64,000 nucleotides of DNA. It comes from Nevskia soli DSM 19509 (GTDB lineage: Bacteria > Pseudomonadota > Gammaproteobacteria > Nevskiales > Nevskiaceae). The translations under genes and the position numbers were made by a program. The stretch spans positions 1-64,000 of the forward strand of contig NZ_JONR01000011.1 in the NCBI RefSeq assembly GCF_000711955.1, in the 5' to 3' direction. The notes beneath the pieces are model-generated. The model made no database searches, was not told the origin of the DNA, and saw nothing but the letters and a program-made list of their open reading frames with translations. Below, piece by piece: positions 41,303-49,049 of this stretch. Numbering within the stretch: the stretch's first letter is position 1; the number at the start of each line of letters is the position of its first letter.

Positions 41303-41327
41303 ACCGATATTCTGTGGAGGAACGAAC

Positions 41328-42191
41328 GTGGCAGACGACAGCATTCCGGGACTCAAGTCCCGCACGGTGACATTCGGCCGGCGCAGCATCTTCGTCACCG
41401 AACTGGGTGAAGGCCACCCGGTACTGATGCTGCACGGCGGCGGTCCCGGCGCTTCGGGCCTGTCCAATTACAGCCGCAACATCCAGGCCCTGGCGCAGCA
41501 CTTCCGCGTGCTGGTTCCGGACCTGCAGGGCTATGGCCGCTCCAGCAAAGGCGTGGACCGCAAGGATCCATTCGGCGATTTGGCCGACGCGATGCTCGGC
41601 CTGATGGATGCGTTGCAGATCCGGCGCGCGCATCTGGTCGGCAACTCGCTTGGCGGTGCCTGCGCGCTGCGCATGGCGCTGGAGCAGCCTGCGCGCGTCT
41701 CCGCGCTGGTATTGATGGGCCCCGGCGGCATCGGCACCACGCGCGCGCTGCCGACCAAGGGCCTGAACCTCCTGCTCAACTACTACGGCGGCAAGGGCCC
41801 GAGCCGCGACAAGCTGGCCACGTTCATCCGCGACTACCTGGTTTACGACGGCAGCCGGGTGCAGGACGCGATCATCGACGCGCGCTACGCGTCGAGCATC
41901 GACCCGGAAGTCGTCGCAGCCCCGCCGCTGCGCCGCCCGCAGAGCCTGAAGGCCGCGATCCGCATGGACCTCACCCGCGACCCGCGCCTGGCGCAATGCC
42001 GGACGCCGACCCTGGTGCTGTGGGGCACCGAGGACAAGGTGAACCGTCCGGGCGGCGGCGCCGTGTTGCAGCAGCGCATGCCCGATTGCGACCTCTACCT
42101 GTTCAGCAAGACCGGCCACTGGGTGCAATGGGAACGCGCCGAGGAATTCAACGCCATCACCGCCGCCTTCCTGGCGCGGCACAGCGCCTGA
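41328..42191 (+). CDS. mhpC: Alpha/beta hydrolase, meta-cleavage product C-C hydrolase (MhpC/BphD-like)
   Basis: A 287-aa hydrolase of the MCP group. LMLHGGGPGASGLSNYSRNI is the family signature (oxyanion HGGGPG). The nucleophile is in GNSLGGACALRMAL, Asp in LWGTEDKVN and His in KTGHWVQWE. It cleaves the C5-C6 bond of the ring-opened product to give 2-hydroxypentadienoate and an acid. GTG 41328 follows GGAGG by seven bases. First gene of the six-gene plus-strand operon. Confidence 0.93.
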   Translation: MADDSIPGLKSRTVTFGRRSIFVTELGEGHPVLMLHGGGPGASGLSNYSRNIQALAQHFRVLVPDLQGYGRSSKGVDRKDPFGDLADAMLGLMDALQIRRAHLVGNSLGGACALRMALEQPARVSALVLMGPGGIGTTRALPTKGLNLLLNYYGGKGPSRDKLATFIRDYLVYDGSRVQDAIIDARYASSIDPEVVAAPPLRRPQSLKAAIRMDLTRDPRLAQCRTPTLVLWGTEDKVNRPGGGAVLQQRMPDCDLYLFSKTGHWVQWERAEEFNAITAAFLARHSA

Positions 42192-42199
42192 GCACGGCC

Positions 42200-43189
42200 A
42201 TGTCGCAACACAAAGATCTGTTCGGCGCGGTCAGCCTCGGTTATATCGTGGTCGAGTCGCGGCGCCTGGAACGATGGCAGGTGTTTCTCAAGGATGGTCT
42301 CGGCCTGCACCTCGCCGCGAGCGACGCGAGCAGCGTGGCCTTCCGCATGGACAGTCATGCGCGCCGCCTGGTGGTGCAGCACGGACCGGCGGAGGACGTC
42401 GCGGCGATCGGTCTGCAACTGCGCGACGAGGCGGCACTGCAAGTGGTGCTGGAGCGCCTGAAGGTTCGCCGCATCGCAATCGAGGACGGCGGCGAGGCCG
42501 AAGCGGCGCGGCGCGGTGTGGCGCGCTTCCTGCGCGTCAAAGGGCCGAAAGGACTGCCGGTGGAGCTGTACGTCGACGCGCTCACCGGCGCCGAACCGCT
42601 GGACATGCTGGCCAGCGGCTTCGTCACCGGTGCCGGCGGCATGGGACACGTGGCCATGACCACGCGCCTGCCCGAAGCCGCCCGCAATTTCTGGCAGGAG
42701 ATTTTCGACGCGCGCCTGAGCGACGAAATCGTCGAGCGGATGGCCGGCGTAACGCTGGACATCGGCTTCCTGCGCTTCAACGAACGCCATCACTCCATCG
42801 CGCTGGCGACCGTGCGCGGCCTGAAGCTCGACCCGATCCGCGCGCGTGTGCAGCATTTCAACCTGCTCGCCGCCTCGCTCGACGATGTGGCGCAGGCATT
42901 CCGCCGCTGCAAGGCCCTGGGTTTCGAGATAGCGCACGAAATCGGCCAGCACCCGAACGACAAGGAGGTGTCGTTCTACGCGCTGTCGCCCTCCGGCTTC
43001 GAAGTCGAGCTGGGCTGCAATGCGCTGACGGTAGACGAGGCCGGCTGGCGGCCGACGTCCTACCAGGGCATCAGCCTGTGGGGCCACCGGCCGCAGAACG
43101 CCTCCGCCTTCAACCGGCTGGCGATCGACGCCGGCAATTTCCGGCGCGGCCTGCTCTCGCTGCTGCGCCCCGAATACTCGCCGATCTGA
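42200..43189 (+). CDS. VOC-superfamily extradiol dioxygenase, copy 2
   Basis: A 329-aa two-domain type I extradiol dioxygenase. The C-terminal domain has His in GGMGHVAMTTRLPE, His in ARVQHFNLLAASLDD, and Glu in YALSPSGFEVELGCNAL as Fe(II) ligands. It is a separate lineage from copy 1 (35446). It supplies the substrate for the C-C hydrolase that begins nine bases upstream. Note that E. coli MhpB is an unrelated type II enzyme, so this operon pairs mhp-like partners with a BphC-like cleavage enzyme. Confidence 0.92.
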   Translation: MSQHKDLFGAVSLGYIVVESRRLERWQVFLKDGLGLHLAASDASSVAFRMDSHARRLVVQHGPAEDVAAIGLQLRDEAALQVVLERLKVRRIAIEDGGEAEAARRGVARFLRVKGPKGLPVELYVDALTGAEPLDMLASGFVTGAGGMGHVAMTTRLPEAARNFWQEIFDARLSDEIVERMAGVTLDIGFLRFNERHHSIALATVRGLKLDPIRARVQHFNLLAASLDDVAQAFRRCKALGFEIAHEIGQHPNDKEVSFYALSPSGFEVELGCNALTVDEAGWRPTSYQGISLWGHRPQNASAFNRLAIDAGNFRRGLLSLLRPEYSPI

Positions 43190-43198
43190 AAGCAGACC

Positions 43199-44914
43199 AT
43201 GAACAACGAACCCGAAGTCGTCATCGCCGGCCTGGGGCCGACCGGCCTGGTGCTGGCCCACGTGCTCGGCAGGCGCGGCCGCCGCGTGCTGGTGCTGGAG
43301 CGCGAGCCGCGCTTCTACGGCAACGCCCGCGCCGTCTACACCGACGATGAATGCATGCGCATCTTCCAGTCCATCGGCATGGCCGAGGAACTGCAGGCGA
43401 AGATGCTGCAGGAGACACCGGTGCAGTTCGTGCGGCCCGACGGCTCGGTGATGGGCCAGTACTTCCCGCTGAAGCGCCCGCTGGGTTGGCCGATCATCAA
43501 CTTCTTCTACCAGCCCTACCTGGAGACCGCGCTGACCGAGGCCCTGGCGCGCTATCCCAACGTCGAGGTGCGGCGCGGCCGCGAGCTGGTGGACTTCAGC
43601 CAGGACGGCGCCGGCGTCAGCGTCACGCACCAGGCGACGCAGAGCGCCCGCTTCCGCGACGACAGCGATGCGCGCGCCGAGCGTACCGGCGAGGCCGATG
43701 CGCAGAGCATCCGCTGCCGTTACCTGGTAGGCGCCGATGGCGGCCGCAGTGCGGTGCGCGCCAGGCTCGGCATCGAGATGAGCGGCCGCAACTTTCCCGA
43801 GCCCTGGCTGGTGGTGGACCTCAAGGCAAAGGACGGCGAGGAAGCGTTGCGGCACATCCCCTACTTCAACTTCGTCGTCGATCCGGCGCTGCCGGTGGTG
43901 AGCTGCGTACAGCCGGACGGGCATCACCGCTTCGAGTTCATGCTGATGAAAGGCCAGACCAGGGAAACCATGGAGCGGCCGGAGACGGTGCGCGCGCTCC
44001 TGTCGCGCTTCGTCGATCCGGACAAGTTCGAGATCAAGCGCAAGCTGGTCTACACCTTCAACGCCCTGGTGGCGAACCAATGGCGCGAAGGCCGCGTGCT
44101 GCTGGCCGGCGATGCCGCGCACATGACGCCGCAGTTCATGGGCCAGGGTGCCAGTTCCGGCATCCGCGACGCCTGCAACCTGGGCTGGAAGCTGGACCTG
44201 GTGCTGTCCGGCAAAGCCGAAGACGCCCTGCTCGACAGCTACGAGCGCGAGCGGCGCGACCACGCCAAGGCGATGGTCGATGTCTCGGTGCTGATGAAGG
44301 ACGTGGTCTCGATGACCCATCCGCTCAAGACGACGCTGCGCGACCTCGCCCTTAAATTGATCATGACTGTGCCGCCGCTGAAGAAGTGGTTCCAGGAAGG
44401 CGGCTTCAAGCCCAACCCGGTCTACACCAGGGGCCAGTACCTCGGACTGCCACGACGCCGCGGCCACGGGCCCGAAGGCGCCCTGGCGCCGCAGCCGCTG
44501 GTGCGCCGTCTCGATGGCCGGCGCCTGCTGCTGGACGAAGTGCTGGGTGAAGGCATCGCGCTGGTGGGCCTGGGCGTGGACCCGCGCGCCGGGCTTTCCG
44601 ACGCCGCGCTGCACCTGCTTGCCGATCTGGGCGCCCGTCACGTTACGCTGTTTCCCTACGGCGAGCGGCCGCAGGGCCTGCGCGGCGTTGCCCGCAGCAC
44701 CGCACCGGGCCTTGTCGAAGTGGAGGACGTCGGCGGCGAGATGGTGCGCTGGTTCGCCAGGGCGGGATTCAAATCCGATGCCGTGGCGATCCTGCGCCCC
44801 GACAAATTCGCCTTCGCGGTGGTGCGCCCAGCCGAACTGGAACCGGCGCTGCAACAGCTGCGTAGCCAGCTGCATTGGACCCCGCGCCCGCTGCCGCTGA
44901 GCAAGGCGGCCTGA
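43199..44914 (+). CDS. mhpA: FAD-dependent aromatic hydroxylase (MhpA-like), copy 2
   Basis: A 571-aa group A flavin monooxygenase. GLGPTGLVLAHVLGRRG (about residues 11-27) binds FAD, YLVGADGGRSAVRARLG is the DG motif, and GRVLLAGDAAHMTPQFMGQGASSGIRDACNLGWKL the GD motif, very close to 3-(3-hydroxyphenyl)propionate hydroxylases. The C-terminal thioredoxin-like domain is present. It makes the catechol for the copy 2 extradiol enzyme encoded just upstream. It is nine bases after that gene and three before the hydratase. Confidence 0.92.
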   Translation: MNNEPEVVIAGLGPTGLVLAHVLGRRGRRVLVLEREPRFYGNARAVYTDDECMRIFQSIGMAEELQAKMLQETPVQFVRPDGSVMGQYFPLKRPLGWPIINFFYQPYLETALTEALARYPNVEVRRGRELVDFSQDGAGVSVTHQATQSARFRDDSDARAERTGEADAQSIRCRYLVGADGGRSAVRARLGIEMSGRNFPEPWLVVDLKAKDGEEALRHIPYFNFVVDPALPVVSCVQPDGHHRFEFMLMKGQTRETMERPETVRALLSRFVDPDKFEIKRKLVYTFNALVANQWREGRVLLAGDAAHMTPQFMGQGASSGIRDACNLGWKLDLVLSGKAEDALLDSYERERRDHAKAMVDVSVLMKDVVSMTHPLKTTLRDLALKLIMTVPPLKKWFQEGGFKPNPVYTRGQYLGLPRRRGHGPEGALAPQPLVRRLDGRRLLLDEVLGEGIALVGLGVDPRAGLSDAALHLLADLGARHVTLFPYGERPQGLRGVARSTAPGLVEVEDVGGEMVRWFARAGFKSDAVAILRPDKFAFAVVRPAELEPALQQLRSQLHWTPRPLPLSKAA

Positions 44915-44917
44915 GCC

Positions 44918-45709
44918 ATGACCACGACACCGCATCATTCCCTGCAATCCGCCGCCGACGCGCTGCACCAGGCACGCGACAGCCGCCGCCCCATTGGCCG
45001 TGTTTCCGAAAGCCACGGCGTCAGCGGCATCGACCAGGCCTATGTCGTGGCAGCCCTCAACACGCAGCGGCGCATCGCCGCCGGCGCGCGCGTCATCGGC
45101 AAGAAGGTCGGCCTCACCTCGCAGGCCGTGCAGCAGCAACTGGGCGTGGACCAGCCCGACTTCGGCGTGCTGTTCGACGATATGGAGTACCTCGACGGCG
45201 AGGCGGTGCCGATGTCGCGCCTGCTCCAGCCCAGGGCGGAGGCCGAGGTAGCGTTCGTGGTCGGACGCGACCTGTCGGGGCCCGCGCCCAGCTACGGCGA
45301 ATTCCTCGCCGCCCTGGCCTACGCGCTGCCCGCGATCGAGATTGTCGACAGCGCCATTGCCGACTGGAAGCTGACCCTGGTCGACACGGTGGCGGACAAC
45401 GCCTCCTGCGGCCTATTCGTGGTCGGCAACCAGCCTCTGCCGCTGGGCCGGATCGAGCTTGGCGAAGCCGGCCTGCGGTTCGACAAGAACGGCCAGACCG
45501 TTTCTGTCGGCAGCGGCGCCGCCTGCCTGGGGCATCCACTGCGCGCCGCGTACTGGCTGGCGCGCACCATGGCCGCGCGGGACAGCGGGCTGCGGGCCGG
45601 TGAAATCATCCTGTCCGGCGCGTTGGGGCCGATGGTGCCGGTGGCGGCCGGCGATCTGCTCCAGGCACGCATCGGCGCACTCGGCAGCGTCGCCTGTCGC
45701 ATCATCTGA
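44918..45709 (+). CDS. mhpD: 2-keto-4-pentenoate hydratase
   Basis: A 263-aa FAH-fold hydratase. VIGKKVGLTSQAVQQQLGVDQPDFGVLFDDM is the family signature. PRAEAEVAFVVGRDL gives the Glu-x-Glu metal ligands, and IEIVDSAIADWKLTLVDTVADNAS follows. It adds water to 2-hydroxypentadienoate, giving 4-hydroxy-2-oxovalerate for the aldolase. Near-zero gaps on both sides place it firmly in the operon. Confidence 0.95.
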   Translation: MTTTPHHSLQSAADALHQARDSRRPIGRVSESHGVSGIDQAYVVAALNTQRRIAAGARVIGKKVGLTSQAVQQQLGVDQPDFGVLFDDMEYLDGEAVPMSRLLQPRAEAEVAFVVGRDLSGPAPSYGEFLAALAYALPAIEIVDSAIADWKLTLVDTVADNASCGLFVVGNQPLPLGRIELGEAGLRFDKNGQTVSVGSGAACLGHPLRAAYWLARTMAARDSGLRAGEIILSGALGPMVPVAAGDLLQARIGALGSVACRII

Positions 45710-45719
45710 GGAATTCAAA

Positions 45720-46658
45720 GTGAACGGAAAAATCCGGGGCGCCATCATCGGCAGCGGCAATATCGGCAGCGACCTGATGATCAAGATCATGCGCCACGGC
45801 CGGTACCTCGAGATGGGCGCGATGGTCGGCATCGACCCGACCTCCGACGGGCTGGCGCGGGCGCGGCGGTTGCACGTGGCCACCACGCACGAAGGCGCCG
45901 AGGGACTGCTGCGCCTGCCGGAATTCGCCGGCATCGACCTGGTGTTCGACGCCACTTCCGCCGGCGCGCATCTGCGCAATGAAGCGCTGCTGCGCGGCGC
46001 CAAGCCCGGCATCCGCGTGATCGACCTCACGCCCGCGGCAATCGGCCCCTACTGCGTCCCGGTGGTAAACCTGGAGCAGCACCTGGCCAGTCCCAACGTC
46101 AACATGGTGACCTGCGGCGGCCAGGCCACCATCCCCATCGTCGCCGCGGTATCGCGCGTGGCGAAGGTGCATTACGCCGAGATCGTCGCCTCGATCAGCA
46201 GCAAGTCGGCCGGCCCCGGCACACGGGCCAACATCGACGAGTTCACCGAGACCACCTCGAAGGCCATCGAAGCGGTCGGCGGCGCCGGCAAGGGCCGCGC
46301 ACTGATCATCCTGAACCCGGCCGAGCCCGCGCAGCTGATGCGCGATACCGTGTACGTGCTGTCCGAGGAGGCCGACCCGGCCGCGGTGGAAGCTTCGGTG
46401 CAGGCGATGGCGAAGGCGGTGCGCGCTTACGTGCCGGGCTACCGCCTCAAGCAGGCACTGCAGTTCGAATCGATTCCGCCTTCGGCGCCGGTGCATATCC
46501 CCGGCCTGGGCCGCTTCTCCGGCCTCAAGACCTCGGTATTCCTCGAGGTGGAAGGCGCGGCGCACTACCTGCCGGCCTACGCCGGCAACCTCGACATCAT
46601 GACCTCGGCCGCCCTGGCCACCGGCGAGCGCATCGCGCAGTCGCTGCTCGCCGCCTGA
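45720..46658 (+). CDS. mhpF: Acetaldehyde dehydrogenase (acylating)
   Basis: A 312-aa enzyme. The NAD site is AIIGSGNIGSDLMIK (residues 7-21), and the thioester cysteine is in NMVTCGGQATIPIV (about 128-137). It converts the aldehyde released by the aldolase to acyl-CoA and works as a complex with it through a channel. GTG 45720 follows GAGGAA. Acetaldehyde or propionaldehyde are both plausible, depending on the ring side chain. Confidence 0.96.
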   Translation: MNGKIRGAIIGSGNIGSDLMIKIMRHGRYLEMGAMVGIDPTSDGLARARRLHVATTHEGAEGLLRLPEFAGIDLVFDATSAGAHLRNEALLRGAKPGIRVIDLTPAAIGPYCVPVVNLEQHLASPNVNMVTCGGQATIPIVAAVSRVAKVHYAEIVASISSKSAGPGTRANIDEFTETTSKAIEAVGGAGKGRALIILNPAEPAQLMRDTVYVLSEEADPAAVEASVQAMAKAVRAYVPGYRLKQALQFESIPPSAPVHIPGLGRFSGLKTSVFLEVEGAAHYLPAYAGNLDIMTSAALATGERIAQSLLAA

Positions 46659-46668
46659 GGAGACCGCA

Positions 46669-47709
46669 GTGACCTTCAATCCCGCCAGGAAGCTCTACAT
46701 CTCCGACGTGACCCTGCGCGACGGCAGCCATGCCGTGCGCCACCAGTATTCGATCCGCAACGTGCAGGACATCGCGCGGGCGCTGGACCGGGCGAAAGTG
46801 GACAGCATCGAGGTCGCCCACGGCGATGGCCTGCAAGGCTCCACCTTCAACTACGGCTTCGGCGCGCATACCGATCTCGAATGGATCGAAGCGGTGGCCG
46901 AAGTCGTCGAGCATGCGCGTATCGCCACCCTGCTGCTGCCCGGCATCGGCACCATCCACGACCTCAAGGCGGCGCATGCCGCCGGCGCCAGCGTGGTGCG
47001 CGTGGCGACGCACTGCACCGAGGCGGACATCTCGAAGCAGCACATCGAATACGCCCGCATGCTGGGCATGGACACGGTCGGCTTCCTGATGATGAGCCAC
47101 ATGACCACGCCGGAAGCGCTGGCCGGCCAGGCGAAACTGATGGAATCCTACGGCGCGCAGACCATCTACGTGGTGGACTCCGGCGGGGCGCTCGGTATGG
47201 CGGATGTGCGCGCGCGCTTCCGCGCGCTGAAGGCGGTGCTCAGGCCGGAGACGCAGACCGGCATCCACGCCCATCACAACCTGAGCCTGGGCGTGGCCAA
47301 TTCCATCGCCGCAGTGGAGGAAGGCTGCGACCGCATCGACGCCAGCCTCGCCGGCATGGGCGCCGGCGCCGGCAATGCGCCGCTGGAAGTGTTCATCGCC
47401 GCGGCCAGCCGCCTCGGCTGGAACCACGGCACCGATCTCTACACCCTGATGGACGCCGCGGACGATATCGTGCGCCCCTTGCAGGACCGTCCGGTACGCG
47501 TCGACCGCGAGACCCTGGCGCTGGGGTATGCCGGCGTCTACTCCAGCTTCCTGCGCCACGCCGAGGCCGCGGCGCGCAAGTACGGCCTCAATACCGTGGA
47601 CATCCTGGTCGAGCTGGGCCGGCGGCGGATGGTGGGCGGACAGGAAGACATGATCGTCGATGTGGCACTGGACCTGTTGCGGTTACAACAGCGGACCACC
47701 GCGGCGTAA
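46669..47709 (+). CDS. mhpE: 4-hydroxy-2-oxovalerate aldolase
   Basis: A 346-aa DmpG/MhpE-type aldolase. SDVTLRDGSHAVRHQYSIRNV is the HMGL-like metal and pyruvate site, TGIHAHHNLSLGVANSIAAVEEG supplies the metal histidines, and the C-terminal DmpG communication domain is complete. It splits 4-hydroxy-2-oxo acids to pyruvate and an aldehyde channelled to the dehydrogenase. Translation starts at GTG 46669, ten bases after mhpF. It ends the functional operon. Confidence 0.96.
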   Translation: MTFNPARKLYISDVTLRDGSHAVRHQYSIRNVQDIARALDRAKVDSIEVAHGDGLQGSTFNYGFGAHTDLEWIEAVAEVVEHARIATLLLPGIGTIHDLKAAHAAGASVVRVATHCTEADISKQHIEYARMLGMDTVGFLMMSHMTTPEALAGQAKLMESYGAQTIYVVDSGGALGMADVRARFRALKAVLRPETQTGIHAHHNLSLGVANSIAAVEEGCDRIDASLAGMGAGAGNAPLEVFIAAASRLGWNHGTDLYTLMDAADDIVRPLQDRPVRVDRETLALGYAGVYSSFLRHAEAAARKYGLNTVDILVELGRRRMVGGQEDMIVDVALDLLRLQQRTTAA

Positions 47710-47745
47710 GGCCCCGATACAGACCAAAACAGCAATGGGAGAGAT

Positions 47746-48098
47746 ATGGACAGGTCGAATCGGTTACGTGGGGAACAGCCCGCCCCGGTATCCCGGCGCG
47801 AGCTACTGAAGTCCGCGTTTCAGCTCGGCGCGACCGCGCCATCGGGCAACTACCGCATCGACGTGCACTGCCACCTGATCCCGGATTTCTACCGGCTGTC
47901 GCTGGCCACGCACGGAATTCTCACTGCCAGCGGCATACCCATTCCGCCGTGGAGCCCACTGCCGGCCACCTTGTTCATGGACGGATACGGCATCCGGACG
48001 CAGGTGCTGTCGGTGTACGAGCCTGGCATGTACCACCTGCCGACTCCGCCGGAGCGTCAGGCCATGGCGGTGCGGATCGACAACTACAACACCCGGAA
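47746..48098 (+). pseudogene. Truncated amidohydrolase with Tat-like signal
   Basis: About 118 codons of an amidohydrolase-2 family protein remain: YRIDVHCHLIPDFYR (metal HxH), SPLPATLFMDGYGIRTQVLSVYEPGMYHL, AMAVRIDNYN. Normal members have about 300-350 residues, and the later metal ligands and catalytic Asp are missing. The N-terminus has a twin-arginine-like motif SRRELLK and a weak hydrophobic segment. From about 48095 the frame runs as nonsense through the antisense of the GNAT gene. GGGAGAGAT precedes ATG 47746. Operonic position suggests it once acted in the pathway, for example as a decarboxylase or hydrolase. Confidence 0.78.
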
Positions 48099-48566
48099 CA
48101 TCACCAACGCATCGACGAACCCCAGCCGCGGATGCTCGAACGCCAGCGGCAATCGCCCCACCGTCTCGAAGCCCAGCCCCTGCCACAGCTTCACCGCGCG
48201 CGCGTTGCTGCTGACCACGAAGTTGAACTGCATGGCGCGGAAGCCACATTCGCGCGCATGCGCCAGCGAGTGTTCGCACATGGCCCGGGCCACGCCGCGC
48301 CCGACGGCATCGGCCGCCGTCATGTAGCCGCAGTTGGCCACATGCGCGCCGCCGCCGGGCTGGTTGGCGCGCAGGACATAGGTGCCGAGGATGCGCCCGT
48401 CCGCCTCGGCGACGAAGGTTTCGCGATCGGCGCCGGTCCAGTAGGCCAGCGCCGCGGCCTCGCTCATGTCGCGCGGCAGGGCGTAGGTCTCGCCGGCGCG
48501 GATGGTCGGCTCGAGGATGCGCCAGATGGCGGGGTGATCGTCCTGCCGCGCGTGCCGGATCAACAT
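48084..48566 (-). CDS. GNAT-family N-acetyltransferase
   Basis: A 160-aa acetyltransferase. IRHARQDDHPAIWRILEPTI is the N-terminal start, AADGRILGTYVLRANQPG the central sheet, and AVGRGVARAMCEHSLAHARECG the acetyl-CoA loop (Gly-x-Gly-x-Ala form), followed by NARAVKLWQGLGFETVGRLP. The substrate is unknown. Its 3' end touches the break in the amidohydrolase remnant. Confidence 0.92.
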   Translation of the reverse strand: MLIRHARQDDHPAIWRILEPTIRAGETYALPRDMSEAAALAYWTGADRETFVAEADGRILGTYVLRANQPGGGAHVANCGYMTAADAVGRGVARAMCEHSLAHARECGFRAMQFNFVVSSNARAVKLWQGLGFETVGRLPLAFEHPRLGFVDALVMFRVL

Positions 48567-48617
48567 GCGTCTCCCGCTCCTGATCGTCGTACGCGGGAAT
48601 TGTGGCGCAAAGCGGGC

Positions 48618-49049
48618 TCAGGCCGAACGCATCGCGTCGAGGACCCGCCGCAGCTGCGCCAGTTCCGCCGCGGGCAGCGCGGCCAGCGCCCCGGGCGCAT
48701 GCTCGGAGATGGCGTGCACGCGCGCCACCATTTGTTTGCCGGCCGGCGTCAGCGCCACCAGCTTGGCGCGGCGATTCTCGGGATGCGGATAGCGCTCGAC
48801 CAGGCCGCGCCGCTCCAGGTCGTTCACCGCCACGGTCGCGGCCGGGGCATCGGTGCTCATGGCATAGGCCAGATCGGCCAGGGTCAGCGGCGCGTCGACC
48901 AGGCGCCGCAGCGCGCGCACGCGGCTGAACGGCAGGCCGGTCACCTCGATGACCTGGCGCCGCCAGTCGCCGCGGCTGTCCATCACCAGCGCAACCAGCT
49001 GCTGCCAAACCTGGTCGGCCTCCCTGGCCGCCTTGCGACGGGCGCTCAT
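48618..49049 (-). CDS. MarR-family regulator
   Basis: A 143-aa winged-helix regulator. LVDAPLTLADLAYAMSTDAPAATVAVNDLERRGLVERYPHPENRRAKLVALTPAGKQMV contains the MarR HTH and the DxRxxK-like wing (ENRRAK). The ATG overlaps the DHA2 stop (ATGA), so transporter and regulator are translationally coupled. It likely binds the palindromes at 50520-50557 at the head of the operon and releases them on a drug or phenolic ligand. Confidence 0.92.
   Translation of the reverse strand: MSARRKAAREADQVWQQLVALVMDSRGDWRRQVIEVTGLPFSRVRALRRLVDAPLTLADLAYAMSTDAPAATVAVNDLERRGLVERYPHPENRRAKLVALTPAGKQMVARVHAISEHAPGALAALPAAELAQLRRVLDAMRSA

Noticed and set aside
42095..45139. 1014-codon minus-strand frame opposite the meta-cleavage operon
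   Set aside because: Antisense shadow over four coupled, well-recognised genes.
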